A DNA stretch of 64,000 bases from Variovorax sp. PMC12 (GCF_003019815.1 NZ_CP027773.1:1313001-1377000); one strand, 5' to 3'. Positions 17,324 through 27,982 are shown, numbered from the stretch's first letter. A program made the numbers and translations. The notes: generated by a model from the sequence alone, not told the origin.

Positions 17324-18379
17324 CTATTTGCGGTTCGCGGCTCTTGTCGGCATCGCGACCCGCACTTCAGCCACTGCGGCCACTTCGGCGGCGCGCGCCC
17401 TCAGCTGGCCGCAGCCGCCGTCGACATCCTGCCCCGCCGAATTCCGCAGCTTGGTCAGGATGCCGCGCTCGTGCAGCGTGCGGGCCATCTGCTCGCAGCG
17501 CTCCCAGGAAGGCCGGCTGAACGCCACGCCGTCGACCGCGTTGAAGGGAATCATGTTCAGCACGCAGTACTTGCCGGAAAGCAGCCGCACGATGCCGTCG
17601 ATCTCGTCCTGCCCGTCGTTCACGCCTTCGAGCAGGGTCCACTGGTACTGGATCGGGTAGCCCGTGGCGCGCGCATAGCGTTCGCCTTCGGCGACCAGTT
17701 CTTCCGGCATCATGTTCGGCGCACGCGGAAGCAGCTTCCGGCGCAGCTCGGCCTTGGTGGTGTGCAGCGAAAGCGCCAGCGCGGGCCGCACGCGCTCCTG
17801 CAGCAGCCGCTCGAACACGCGCGGATCGCCCACGGTGGAGAACACCAGGTTCTTGTGGCCGACGTTGCCCACGGTGCCGAGCAGCTCGATGGCTTCCAGC
17901 ACGTTGTCCAGGTTGTGGGCCGGCTCGCCCATGCCCATGAACACCACCTTGCGCACCGGCCGGCGCATGCGCGCGAGCGCCACCTGGGCAATGATCTCGG
18001 CGCTGCCCACCTGGCGCAGCAGGCCGTCGCGGCCCGTCATGCAGAACTGGCACCCCACGGCACAACCGACCTGCGAGGACACGCAGAGGCCGTCGCGCGG
18101 CAGCAGCACGCTTTCGACGGTCTGGCCGTCCGCGAGCGCGACCAGCAGCCGCTCGGAACCGTCGGCGCCCGGGTGGACCGCATGGATGCGCGCCAGCCCG
18201 GCCAGCTCGGCTTCGATGGACGGCAGCGCTTCCATCAGCGACGACGGGAAGAAGCTCGCCGGCAGGCGCCTGCCGCTGTTGCGCGGCAGCGCATGGGACC
18301 ACAGCCGCAGGATCCGCTGCTCGTGGCTGGGGCCCGCGCCGGCCTCGCGGAGTCGTCGTTTCAGTTCGTGGATTCGCAT
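17324..18379 (-). CDS. RlmN/Cfr-family radical SAM RNA methyltransferase-like protein
   Basis: This 351-residue protein has the radical SAM cluster CAVGCQFC (Cys106, 110, 113), a conserved upstream Cys99 in LCVSSQVGC, the SAM-binding GMGEPAHNLDNV and the C-terminal catalytic-Cys region DVDGGCGQL (Cys323). These are the mechanistic residues of RlmN/Cfr, which methylate C2 or C8 of adenosine in 23S rRNA, and in RlmN's case tRNA. The text after the third Cys (MTGRDGLLRQ) differs from typical RlmN (STGxQGF), and the gene is outside the usual ndk-rlmN context, so it may be a paralogue with another target. Confidence 0.83.
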   Translation of the reverse strand: MRIHELKRRLREAGAGPSHEQRILRLWSHALPRNSGRRLPASFFPSSLMEALPSIEAELAGLARIHAVHPGADGSERLLVALADGQTVESVLLPRDGLCVSSQVGCAVGCQFCMTGRDGLLRQVGSAEIIAQVALARMRRPVRKVVFMGMGEPAHNLDNVLEAIELLGTVGNVGHKNLVFSTVGDPRVFERLLQERVRPALALSLHTTKAELRRKLLPRAPNMMPEELVAEGERYARATGYPIQYQWTLLEGVNDGQDEIDGIVRLLSGKYCVLNMIPFNAVDGVAFSRPSWERCEQMARTLHERGILTKLRNSAGQDVDGGCGQLRARAAEVAAVAEVRVAMPTRAANRK

Positions 18380-18453
18380 GCAACGTGGGGGCTGTAACCC
18401 CGGATTGTGCCCGCCGGGCGCCGCGCGCCCGTCCGGTGGCAGACAATGCGCAA

Positions 18454-18726
18454 ATGGCCCAAGGCAAACGAATTTCAGTCGATATCGGGGAAGACGCCCT
18501 CCAGACCATCAAGGCGCTGGGCGCCGCGGCCAAGCTGGCGCGCACGAGCGCCGGCGAAGGCCAGGCCGCCGCGGGTGCGCGGCTGGGGGTTCATGTGCAG
18601 ACGATCGCGCGCATCGAATCGGGCGAGCCCGGGGTTTCGGTCGGGCACATGGTGGGGATGCTGGCGCTCTATGGCATTTCGGTGAAGCTGGAGCAGCCCG
18701 GGGCGAATGAATCGCAAAAGCCCTAG
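18454..18726 (+). CDS. Orphan XRE-family regulator
   Basis: The ATG at 18454 gives 90 residues: a basic N-terminus, then an XRE helix-turn-helix (about 28-75) with GARLGVHVQTIARIESGEPGVSVG as the recognition region. The arrangement resembles HipB-like antitoxins, but no hipA or other toxin gene is beside it. Instead it ends tail-to-tail with the MFS transporter gene, overlapping it by 4 bases. A second plus-strand frame at 18407-18685 is a shadow with poor composition. Target and function are unknown. Confidence 0.7.
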   Translation: MAQGKRISVDIGEDALQTIKALGAAAKLARTSAGEGQAAAGARLGVHVQTIARIESGEPGVSVGHMVGMLALYGISVKLEQPGANESQKP

Positions 18727-20108
18727 CGCAAGCCCGCCCCCTCCTCCTTCGACAGCTTGGTGAACGACAGCAGCGACAGCAACGTCATCGCCCCCACCAC
18801 GCCGAATGCCGGAGAAAAATCTTCCGCCGTGAGCCGATCCGCGCCGCTGCCGTTCCACCACGCGGCCAGCGTGACCAGCGTGGCGCCGAGCGTCACGCCC
18901 AGGCTCAGCGACAGCTGCTGCGCCATGCTGTTGAGCGTGGCAGCGTGGCTCATGCGTGGCTTGGGAATCTGCGAAAAGCCGAGGGTCTGCAGCGACACCA
19001 TCGCCATCGAGTTCACCAGCCCGCCGAACAGCAGCGTGACGAAGATCTGCACATGCGGGGTGCTCGGGCGGAAGTGGCCGTAGCTCACGTAGCAAAGGCT
19101 GGTCAGGCAGGTCGCGCCGATGAGCAGCGAGCGGAAACCGATCGTGCGGATCGCCTTGGCCATCAGGGTGCGCGTGGCCAGCGAGCCCAGCGCGGTGGCC
19201 ATCGTCAGGCTGCCCGAGGCCAGCGGCGATAGCCCGAAGCCCAGCTGCAACATCAGCGGCAGCAGGAACGGCGAGGCACCGATGGCGATGCGCAGTGGCG
19301 TGCCGCCGATGATCGATGCACGGTAGGTACTGAACCGCAAGATGCCCAGGTCGATCAGCGGCGCTGCCTTGTTGCGGCTTCGCAGGTGATACACCAGCGA
19401 CACCAGCAAGCCGAATCCCGCCATCGCCCAGATCGCCTGCACCGGCAGCAGCGACTTGCCGACCATCTCCAGGCTGCCGAGCAGCGACGTCAGGCCCACG
19501 GCCAGCAGCACGAAGCCCTCGAGGTCGAAGGGCGCGGGCGAGCTGTCCTCGGGCAGGTCGTTGATGAAGCGCAGCGCACCGGCAATCGCAAGCAGGCCGA
19601 ACGGGATGTTGACGAGGAAGATCCACCGCCACGAAGCCAGCGTGACGATGGCGCCGCCGAACAGCGGACCGGCCAGCCGGCCGAACGCGGGCGGCACGGT
19701 GAACCACACCATGGCCGACACCATCTGCGCCGGCGGCACGCTGCGCAGAAGAATCAGCCGCCCCACCGGCAGCATCATCGCGCCGCCCAGCCCCTGCAGC
19801 ACCCGGAACGCCACCAGCTGCGGCAGCGTCTGCGCGGCGCCGCACAAGGTCGAGCCCAGCGAGAAGAAAGCCACCGCCACGCAGAACACCCGCCGGGGCC
19901 CGAAGCGCTCGGCCAGCCAGCCGCTGACGGGAAGAAAAACCGCCAGGCTCAGCAGGTAGGAAGTGATCGCGAGGTTCAGGTGCAGCACGCTCACATCGAG
20001 CGCACTCGCGATGGTCGGCAGCGCCGTTGCCATGACCGAGGTGTCGAGGTTCTGCAGGAACAGAGGCGAGGCGACGATGAGGGGAACGATGCGGTGGCGC
20101 GGCGGCAT
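18723..20108 (-). CDS. MFS exporter of the DHA2 (EmrB/QacA) family
   Basis: From the ATG at 20108 the protein has 461 residues with about 14 predicted membrane helices. It carries the early acidic motif LDTSVMATALPTIASAL (D1 motif of DHA2 drug exporters), motif A GWLAERFGPRRVF, and motif C-like repeats. Members export drugs and toxic metabolites by proton antiport across the inner membrane. The frame extends 19 codons upstream without signal-like content. No HlyD-type adaptor or dedicated regulator is adjacent except the tail-to-tail XRE gene. The substrate is unknown. Confidence 0.9.
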   Translation of the reverse strand: MPPRHRIVPLIVASPLFLQNLDTSVMATALPTIASALDVSVLHLNLAITSYLLSLAVFLPVSGWLAERFGPRRVFCVAVAFFSLGSTLCGAAQTLPQLVAFRVLQGLGGAMMLPVGRLILLRSVPPAQMVSAMVWFTVPPAFGRLAGPLFGGAIVTLASWRWIFLVNIPFGLLAIAGALRFINDLPEDSSPAPFDLEGFVLLAVGLTSLLGSLEMVGKSLLPVQAIWAMAGFGLLVSLVYHLRSRNKAAPLIDLGILRFSTYRASIIGGTPLRIAIGASPFLLPLMLQLGFGLSPLASGSLTMATALGSLATRTLMAKAIRTIGFRSLLIGATCLTSLCYVSYGHFRPSTPHVQIFVTLLFGGLVNSMAMVSLQTLGFSQIPKPRMSHAATLNSMAQQLSLSLGVTLGATLVTLAAWWNGSGADRLTAEDFSPAFGVVGAMTLLSLLSFTKLSKEEGAGLR

Positions 20109-20285
20109 GAGGACATTGTCAACGGCGAGCGTTGTCCCTGGCAGGTCTTGTCGGCGTGGGACCACACGGCTGTGCGCCGTGTGTCCTCACGGCGCGGCGT
20201 GCGGCGCGCTTACGGTGAGATCTCTTCCTGATCGCACACATCCATCGCGATCCCTTCTTTAGCTTCACTTTTCTGGAGTTCCGAC

Positions 20286-20786
20286 ATGACGACGACAACC
20301 AACGACCAAAGCAAGCTCTGGGACCTCATCAAGGACACCCGCTTCGGCATGCTGACCCACCGCCACGGCGACGGCCAGCTGCACAGCCATCCCCTGACCA
20401 CGCAGAACAAGGACGGCGACGACGTGCGCACGCTCTACTTCTTCGTGCCCAAGAACGGCGACATCGCGCGCCACGTCGCCAGCGACCCGGTGGTGAACAT
20501 CGCGTATGCGAACACCGACGACGACAGCTACGTGTCCGTGTCGGGCAATGCCGCGCTGCTCGAAGACCAGGCAAAGAAAGAGGCGCTCTTCAACAAGATG
20601 GCGCAGGCCTGGTTCCCCAACGGCCCGACCGACCCCAACCTCGGCCTGCTCGCCGTGACCGTGGTCGGTGCGGAATACTGGGACGTGGACGACAGCAAGA
20701 TGGTGCAGCTGTACAAGATGGCGAAGGCCGCCATCACGGGCGAGCCGCCGAAGGATCTCGGCGAACACAAGAAAGTCGCGCTCTGA
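20286..20786 (+). CDS. General stress protein 26-like, pyridoxamine-phosphate-oxidase fold
   Basis: This 166-residue protein matches the split-barrel flavin-binding family of general stress protein 26: LWDLIKDTRFGMLTHRHGDGQLHSHPLTTQ at the N-terminus, LYFFVPKNGDIARHV and VNIAYANTDDDSYVSVSGNA in the middle, and EYWDVDDSKMVQLYKMAKA near the end. Members bind FMN, FAD or F420-like cofactors and are induced by stress, but the physiological substrate is not established. It is monocistronic, with a terminator for the opposite strand downstream. Confidence 0.88.
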   Translation: MTTTTNDQSKLWDLIKDTRFGMLTHRHGDGQLHSHPLTTQNKDGDDVRTLYFFVPKNGDIARHVASDPVVNIAYANTDDDSYVSVSGNAALLEDQAKKEALFNKMAQAWFPNGPTDPNLGLLAVTVVGAEYWDVDDSKMVQLYKMAKAAITGEPPKDLGEHKKVAL

Positions 20787-20836
20787 GCAGAGCGTAGAGG
20801 GCCGCGCGCTGTTGATATTGCGAGCTGGCCCGCCGC

Positions 20837-20873
20837 AAAAAAAAGAGCGCTCGGCCTGTATGGCGAGCGCTCT
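20837..20873 (-). terminator. Rho-independent terminator after tRNA-Lys
   Basis: A perfect 10-bp stem (AGAGCGCTCG at 20844-20853, CGAGCGCTCT at 20864-20873) with a 10-base loop is followed on the minus strand by eight T residues. It starts 7 bases beyond the tRNA 3' end and ends the tRNA transcript. Confidence 0.92.
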
Positions 20874-20880
20874 GGAGTTC

Positions 20881-20956
20881 TGGTAGGACGTACTGGATTC
20901 GAACCAGTGACCAACGGATTAAAAGTCCGCTGCTCTACCAACTGAGCTAACGTCCC
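20881..20956 (-). tRNA. tRNA-Lys (anticodon TTT)
   Basis: Read on the minus strand, the 76-nt sequence starts GGGACGT and ends ACGTCCT-A-CCA, with the CCA encoded. The D-arm (AGCTCAGTTGGTAGAGC), the anticodon loop CTTTTAA (anticodon TTT) and the T-arm (CTGGTTCGAATCCAG) all pair correctly. It lies 50 bases downstream of tcdA, whose product modifies A37 of ANN-decoding tRNAs including tRNA-Lys. Confidence 0.97.
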
Positions 20957-21005
20957 GGAACCATTCTTTGCTTCTTGCCGGCGTTGAATCCAGCAAAGCC
21001 TAAGA

Positions 21006-21851
21006 TTATAGCGTGAGGTTTGAGGCGATTTTGTCGAGAACCCAACCTGCCGCACATTGGCCGAAAGTCGCGGTCACGCTCACGACCGATCCATAGCCGT
21101 GGCAGTTGAGCGAACCGTCGCCTTCGATCGCGCAGGAAGCATCGGGCGGCGCCACGCTCTCGCGGCTGAAGACGCAGGTCACGCCGATCTTGCGGCCTTC
21201 GCGTGGAGCGCCGTGCTCCTTGCGCAGGCGTTGGCGCAGTTGGGCCAGCAGCGGGTCGTGCGTGACAAGCGACAGGTCGTCGATGTCGACCTTGTGTGCC
21301 TGCCGCTTGCCGCCCGCCGCGCCCACGGTGATGAAGGCGGCGCGCGAAGCGCGTGCCCATGCGGCCATCGTCAGCTTGGCCTTTACCTGGTCGCATGCGT
21401 CGACGACAGCTGTCACCGGGCCGTTCGCTGCCTGCGCGGCCTCGAGCACGCTCGTCCAGTTGCTCGGCTCCACGAACTCGTCCACCGCCAGCACCCTGCA
21501 GTCCGGGTTGATCTGCGCAATGCGGTCGCGCATGGCCTCGACCTTCGCCTGGCCCACGGTCGCATCGAGCGCGTGGATCTGGCGGTTGATGTTCGATTCG
21601 GACACGTGGTCCAGGTCGACCAGCGTCAGCCGCCCGACCCCGCTGCGTGCCAGCGCCTCGACCGCCCACGACCCCACCCCGCCGATGCCGACGACCAGCA
21701 CGTGCGCATGGCGGATGCGTGCCGCACCCGCCACGCCGTACAGGCGCTCCAGTCCGCCGAAGCGGCGCGCATGGTCGGGCGCCGCGGTGTCGATGACGAC
21801 ATCCGCGGCGGCAGGAGGAGTGGTGATTGCGGCAGTGATGATCGCGCTCAA
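21006..21851 (-). CDS. tcdA: tRNA threonylcarbamoyladenosine dehydratase
   Basis: This 281-residue E1-like ATP-dependent enzyme cyclises t6A37 to ct6A37 in tRNAs. It has the Rossmann nucleotide motif VVGIGGVGSWAVEALARSGVG, the adenylation motif SNINRQ, the DACD metal/active-site region (VVDACDQVKAK) and the C-terminal GSVVSVTATFG. Length and motifs match TcdA/CsdL. It follows cpoB by 19 bases in the tolB-pal-cpoB group and precedes tRNA-Lys, one of its likely substrates. Confidence 0.95.
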   Translation of the reverse strand: MSAIITAAITTPPAAADVVIDTAAPDHARRFGGLERLYGVAGAARIRHAHVLVVGIGGVGSWAVEALARSGVGRLTLVDLDHVSESNINRQIHALDATVGQAKVEAMRDRIAQINPDCRVLAVDEFVEPSNWTSVLEAAQAANGPVTAVVDACDQVKAKLTMAAWARASRAAFITVGAAGGKRQAHKVDIDDLSLVTHDPLLAQLRQRLRKEHGAPREGRKIGVTCVFSRESVAPPDASCAIEGDGSLNCHGYGSVVSVTATFGQCAAGWVLDKIASNLTL

Positions 21852-21870
21852 GCGGAAAGCTCCGCCTGCA

Positions 21871-22623
21871 TCAGCGCAAACGCGAAAGGCGCTCGCGGCC
21901 GGCTTGCGCGGCTTCCGACTGCGGGTAGGCCTTGGTCAGGTCTTCCAGCGTGCGGCGAGCGGCGCGCGTGTCCTTCAGTTCGATCTGGCAGTTCGCGATC
22001 GACAGCACGGCCTCGGGGGCCTTGGCATGGTCGGGCGCGAGCGACAGCATCGAGCGGAAATTCGCGATCGCTTCGTTGTAGTTGCGCGTGGCGTACTGGG
22101 CGTTGCCCAGCCAGAACAGCGCCGAGGCGTTGTAGCCGCTCTGCGGGTAGCGCTTGACGAATTCGGCGAACGCGGTCTGCGCCTGCGCGAACTGGCCCGA
22201 GCGGAACACACCGAGGGCGGCGTCGAAATCGGCCTTTTCCTTCGGATCGGCGTTGAACTCGCGGCCGTCCACCGACACCTTCGAAGGCTCGCTCTGCTTG
22301 AGCTTGTCGTCGAGGGTGGTCTGGCGCGACTGCATTTCGCTCACGGTGCGCGTGAGCTGCTCGTTCTGGCCGGTCATGCGCGCCAGGTCGCCTCGCATCT
22401 GTTCGATCTGGTTCTGCAGATCGAGCAAGCTGCGACGCAGTTGGCCGTTCTCGTCGGTCAGTCGCTGGTCGGTTTGCTGGCGCATGGCCTCGACGCGCTG
22501 GCGCAAGTCGAGGATGGCGCGGCGGGCCTCGTCATCCTCGAACAGTGCGGCCTGCGACCCCACCGAGACACAAAGCAAGGCGGCAGCCAGCGCCGCGCCT
22601 CGCAACACAGCGCGGTGCATCAC
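21871..22623 (-). CDS. cpoB: Cell division coordinator CpoB (YbgF)
   Basis: The 250-residue protein has a signal peptide (about 1-25), a coiled coil (about 30-110, rich in Gln, Arg and Leu) that trimerises in CpoB, and three TPR repeats in the C-terminal half (FDAALGVFRSGQFAQAQ and on). CpoB is periplasmic and links the Tol system with peptidoglycan synthesis during constriction. Its ATG overlaps the pal stop by 4 bases, so it is coupled to pal. Confidence 0.95.
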   Translation of the reverse strand: MMHRAVLRGAALAAALLCVSVGSQAALFEDDEARRAILDLRQRVEAMRQQTDQRLTDENGQLRRSLLDLQNQIEQMRGDLARMTGQNEQLTRTVSEMQSRQTTLDDKLKQSEPSKVSVDGREFNADPKEKADFDAALGVFRSGQFAQAQTAFAEFVKRYPQSGYNASALFWLGNAQYATRNYNEAIANFRSMLSLAPDHAKAPEAVLSIANCQIELKDTRAARRTLEDLTKAYPQSEAAQAGRERLSRLR

Positions 22624-23138
22624 TGGCGGTACGTGATTTCGGCGCGACGGTTCTGCGCCCAGACTTCTTCACCCGAACCCTGGACGGCCGGCTTTTCCTT
22701 GCCGAAGCTCACGGCTTCGATCTGGTTGTCGTTCACGCCCAGCAGGGTCAGTGCACGACGCACGGCTTCGGAGCGCTTCTGGCCCAGCGCCAGGTTGTAT
22801 TCGCGGCCGCCGCGTTCGTCGGTGTGACCTTCGATCGACACGCGGCGCTGCGGGTTGGCCTTGAGGAAACGTGCATGACCGTCGATGGCCGACTGGAACT
22901 CGGGCTTGACCGTGTAGCTGTCGTAATCGAAGTAGATGATGCGCGCCACGCCCACCGGACCTTGCGCGGTGCCCGCGTTCGGATCGATGGTCACGGGAGC
23001 CACGGCGCTAGCGCCACCTTGCTGGCCGCCGGCGGTGCCGGAGCGGTCGGTCACCGGCGTTTCGTTGAGCTTCGTGCCCGACGAGCAACCGGCAATAAGA
23101 GCCACGATGGCCAGCGAATAGATCGTACGTTTCAACAT
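22620..23138 (-). CDS. pal: Peptidoglycan-associated lipoprotein Pal
   Basis: The 172-residue product has a short lipoprotein signal (IYSLAIVALIAGC), a flexible Gly/Ala linker and an OmpA-like domain with IYFDYDSYTV, the peptidoglycan-binding EGHTDERGGREYNLALGQKR and NRRAEI. Pal is anchored in the outer membrane, binds meso-diaminopimelate of peptidoglycan and interacts with TolB. It lies 24 bases after tolB. Confidence 0.96.
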   Translation of the reverse strand: MLKRTIYSLAIVALIAGCSSGTKLNETPVTDRSGTAGGQQGGASAVAPVTIDPNAGTAQGPVGVARIIYFDYDSYTVKPEFQSAIDGHARFLKANPQRRVSIEGHTDERGGREYNLALGQKRSEAVRRALTLLGVNDNQIEAVSFGKEKPAVQGSGEEVWAQNRRAEITYRQ

Positions 23139-23162
23139 TTGGAACTCCTCAAGTAAACCTAA

Positions 23163-24479
23163 TCATTGCTTTTGAAACGGACCCCAGTCCGGTTCTCTTA
23201 TGTCTCCCGCCTGCCCAGCCAGTCGTGCCTTTATTTTTCCATCCAAAGTGGTCGTCATCAGTGCCTCGCGGCCTTGCAGCTGCGTGGCGTAGACGATCAA
23301 TTTGCTGTTCGGGGCAAAACTCGGGCTCTCGTCGGCGGTGGTATCCGTGATGGCGCTGACATTGCCGGTGGCCAACTCCATCACATGGAGTTTGAATGCA
23401 CCTCCCACACGGGAGATGTAGGCCAACCACCGGCCATCGCCGCTGACAGCCGGAGAAATGTTGTAGGTGCCGCTGAAGGTCACGCGCGTCGGGTTGCCGC
23501 CACCAGCGCCCATCTTGTAGATCTGCGGGGCACCGCCACGGTCGCTGACGAAGTAGATGGTGCTGCCGTCGGCCGAGAACGCCGGCTCGGTGTCGATGCT
23601 CGAGCTTTGCGTGAGGCGGCGCGGTTCGCCGCCGCCGGCCGGAATGGTGAAGAGCTGCGAGCCGCCGTCACGGCTGAGGGTGACCGCCAGCGAATTGCCG
23701 TCGGGCGCCCATGCAGGTGCGCTGTTCGACCCCTTGAAGTTCGCGAGCAGGCGGCGCTGGCCACTGGCCACGTTGTGCACGTAGACGACCGGCTTGCGCG
23801 ACTCGAAGGACACATACGCCAGTTGCTGGCCGTTGGACGACCAGCAGGGCGAGATTATCGGCTCGGGGCTGGCCAGCGCGGCTTGCGCGTTCTCGCCGTC
23901 GGCGTCGGCCACCCACAGCGAATAGCGGCTGCCGGCCTTGGTGACGTAGGCGATGCGCGTCGAGAAGATGCCTTTTTCGCCGGTCAGCTTTTCATAGACG
24001 TAGTCAGCGATGCGGTGCGAAGCCAGGCGCAGGTCGCCTTGCGGCACCGTGTAGCTCTGGCCGCCGAGGTCCTGGCCCTTGACCACGTCCCACAGGCGGA
24101 AACGCACGTCGAAACGGCCGTCGGCCAGGCGGCTGACGCTGCCCACCACGAGCGAGTCGGCGGTGCGCTGCCGCCACAGCGACAGGTCGGGGCGCGATGC
24201 TTCGTCCAGCGCCTGGCCGGAGGCATCGACGCCACGGAACTGGCCGCTTCGCTCCAGATCGGCCTGGACGATGTCGGAGATTTTCTGCGGGGAGGATTCC
24301 TGGCCCTTGAAGGGAACAAGCGCGATTGGCAGCTGCGTCAGCCCGACGCCCGACACTTCGACCCGGAACTGGGCCAGTGCAGGAAGCATGGGAGTGGCGG
24401 CAAGTGCCGCAATGAGAGTGCGGCGTGCAAATAGCGATGAAGAAGGAGTTGGAATTGGAGTTGGCAACGGCTTGTTCAT
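23163..24479 (-). CDS. tolB: Tol-Pal system beta-propeller TolB
   Basis: The ATG at 24479 gives 438 residues with a Tat- or Sec-like signal (FARRTLIAALAATPMLPALA), an N-terminal alpha/beta domain and a six-bladed propeller whose repeats end in S-x-D-G-x-x-L/I-Y/A motifs (for example FSADGSTIYFVSDR and VSGDGRWLAYIS). TolB is periplasmic and competes with Lpp/OmpA for Pal. The frame is open 21 codons upstream without a better signal peptide. Upstream is divergent msbA, so tolQ, tolR and tolA are not in this operon. Confidence 0.95.
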   Translation of the reverse strand: MNKPLPTPIPTPSSSLFARRTLIAALAATPMLPALAQFRVEVSGVGLTQLPIALVPFKGQESSPQKISDIVQADLERSGQFRGVDASGQALDEASRPDLSLWRQRTADSLVVGSVSRLADGRFDVRFRLWDVVKGQDLGGQSYTVPQGDLRLASHRIADYVYEKLTGEKGIFSTRIAYVTKAGSRYSLWVADADGENAQAALASPEPIISPCWSSNGQQLAYVSFESRKPVVYVHNVASGQRRLLANFKGSNSAPAWAPDGNSLAVTLSRDGGSQLFTIPAGGGEPRRLTQSSSIDTEPAFSADGSTIYFVSDRGGAPQIYKMGAGGGNPTRVTFSGTYNISPAVSGDGRWLAYISRVGGAFKLHVMELATGNVSAITDTTADESPSFAPNSKLIVYATQLQGREALMTTTLDGKIKARLAGQAGDIREPDWGPFQKQ

Positions 24480-24641
24480 GCGGTTCGGAGAGGTTTCCGG
24501 GTAAAAAGTTCTCCCCGGCTTGACGGGCCACATGTTACACACTGGTTTGGAGACGCCGTCACAAAACGTTTATCCAGCGGCGCGGTCCTACAGAATCACT
24601 TCAGGAAGCCCGAAACGGGCCCACCCGTAGAATCCGCCGCC

Positions 24642-26426
24642 ATGCAAGCTTCCCCCGGCGGCGAGACTCCTCGCCCTCCCCTGATGCGCCGCCTGGCGCG
24701 ACTCATGACCTGGTTCGGCGGCTCGCGCCAATGGTGGGCCCTTGGATTGAGCGGGGCGATGCTGGCGGCAATCACCGAGCCGCTCATGGCCGCCCTGCTC
24801 AAGCCGCTGCTCGACCGCGGCTTCACGCGCGGCGAGATGCCGCTCTGGTTCGTGCCCGCCGCCGTGCTGCTGCTGTTCGCGGTGCGCGGCATCGCCCAGT
24901 TCATTTCCCAGTACGCCCTCTCGCGCATCGCCAACGAGGGCATGCAGAAGCTGCGGCGGGTGATGTTCGAGCGCCTGCTCGGCGCCGAGCTCGCGCTGTT
25001 CGCGCGGCAGTCGGCCAGCGCGCTTTCGAACACCGTGGTCTACGAAGTACAGACCGGCGCGATGCTGCTGGTGCAGGCGCTGCTCGGCCTGTCGCGCGAC
25101 GGCTTCACGCTGATCGCGCTGCTGGGCTATCTGGTCTACCTGAACTGGAAGCTCACTCTCATCGTGGCCTTCCTGGTGCCCAGCATCTCGTGGATCATGA
25201 AGGTGTTCTCCAAGCGGCTCTACCGGCTCACGCAGCAGGGCCAGCAGGCCACCGACGAGCTGGCCTACGTGGTCGAGGAAAACGTGCTCGCCCACCGCGT
25301 GGTGCGCCTGCACGGGGCCGAAGGCGCCCAGGGCCATCGCTTCGAACAGCTGAGCCAGCGCCTGAACCGACTGGCCGTGAAGTCGACCATCGCCCAGGCC
25401 GCGACCACGCCGCTCACGCAGATGATGGCCTCGCTGGCGCTGTCGGTGGTGGTGATGATCGCGCTGTGGCAAAGCGGCAAGCAGGGCTTCACCGTGGGCG
25501 GCTTCGTTGCCTACATCACGGCCATGCTGATGCTGATCGCGCCCATCCGCCGGCTGGCCGAGGTGGCCGGGCCGATCACGCGCGGACTGGCCGCACTGGA
25601 GCGCGGACTGGTGCTGATCGACGAGGTCGCCCCGGAGTCGCAGGGCACGTTCCATCTCGACCACGCCGATGGCCACATCGAACTGCGCAACGTGCAGGTC
25701 AGCTACCGCGGCGACGACGAGCAGCGCGCCCTCGACGGCGTGAGCCTGACCATCCAACCCGGCCAGGTGGTGGCCTTCGTCGGGCCTTCGGGTTCGGGCA
25801 AGACCACGCTGGTGAACCTGCTGCCACGCTTCGTGCAACCCAGCAGCGGCCAGGTGCTGCTCGACGGACACGACACCAGCGAATGGCAGCTGAAGAGCCT
25901 GCGTGCGCAGTTCGCGATGGTCAGCCAGGACGTGGTGATGCTCAACGAGACCCTCGCGGCCAACGTGGCGCTGGGCGCGGAAATCGATCGCGAACGCGTG
26001 CTGCAATGCATAGAGGCGGCCAACCTGAGCTCGCACGTGGAGAACCTGCCCCAGGGCATCGACACCGTGCTGGGCCACAACGCCACGCAGCTCTCGGGCG
26101 GCCAACGCCAGCGCTTGGCCATCGCCCGTGCGCTCTACAAGAACGCGCCGGTGCTGCTGCTCGACGAGGCCACCTCCGCGCTCGACACCGAATCGGAGCG
26201 CCTCGTGCAGGACGCCCTGCAGCGCCTCATGCAGAACCGCACCACGCTGATCGTGGCCCACCGCCTGTCGACCATCCAGCACGCGGACCGCATCATCGTG
26301 ATGGAGCAAGGCCGCATTGCCGAGCAAGGCAGCCACGAGCAGCTGATGCAGCTCGACGGCCTGTATGCGCGGCTGCAGACGCTGGCGGTGCGCAGCGCGC
26401 CGCCGGGGCAAGACCCGACGCTCTGA
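24642..26426 (+). CDS. msbA: Lipid A/phospholipid flippase MsbA
   Basis: This 594-residue half-transporter has six membrane helices (about residues 25-310) and a nucleotide-binding domain with Walker A GPSGSGKT, signature LSGGQRQRLAIARAL and Walker B LLLDEATSALD. Overall length and the exporter signature fit MsbA, which flips lipid A-core across the inner membrane as a homodimer. It stands alone, divergent from tolB and convergent with rng, so its identity as MsbA rather than another lipid exporter is by family resemblance. Confidence 0.9.
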   Translation: MQASPGGETPRPPLMRRLARLMTWFGGSRQWWALGLSGAMLAAITEPLMAALLKPLLDRGFTRGEMPLWFVPAAVLLLFAVRGIAQFISQYALSRIANEGMQKLRRVMFERLLGAELALFARQSASALSNTVVYEVQTGAMLLVQALLGLSRDGFTLIALLGYLVYLNWKLTLIVAFLVPSISWIMKVFSKRLYRLTQQGQQATDELAYVVEENVLAHRVVRLHGAEGAQGHRFEQLSQRLNRLAVKSTIAQAATTPLTQMMASLALSVVVMIALWQSGKQGFTVGGFVAYITAMLMLIAPIRRLAEVAGPITRGLAALERGLVLIDEVAPESQGTFHLDHADGHIELRNVQVSYRGDDEQRALDGVSLTIQPGQVVAFVGPSGSGKTTLVNLLPRFVQPSSGQVLLDGHDTSEWQLKSLRAQFAMVSQDVVMLNETLAANVALGAEIDRERVLQCIEAANLSSHVENLPQGIDTVLGHNATQLSGGQRQRLAIARALYKNAPVLLLDEATSALDTESERLVQDALQRLMQNRTTLIVAHRLSTIQHADRIIVMEQGRIAEQGSHEQLMQLDGLYARLQTLAVRSAPPGQDPTL

Positions 26427-26445
26427 TCAGCGCAAAGCGGTCAGG

Positions 26446-27972
<1,527 letters not shown>

Positions 27973-27982
27973 GGAATTCTTG

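Noticed and set aside
18407..18685. Alternative plus-strand frame over the XRE gene
   Set aside because: It has Arg/Ser-rich shadow composition. The frame starting at 18454 has a clear helix-turn-helix.
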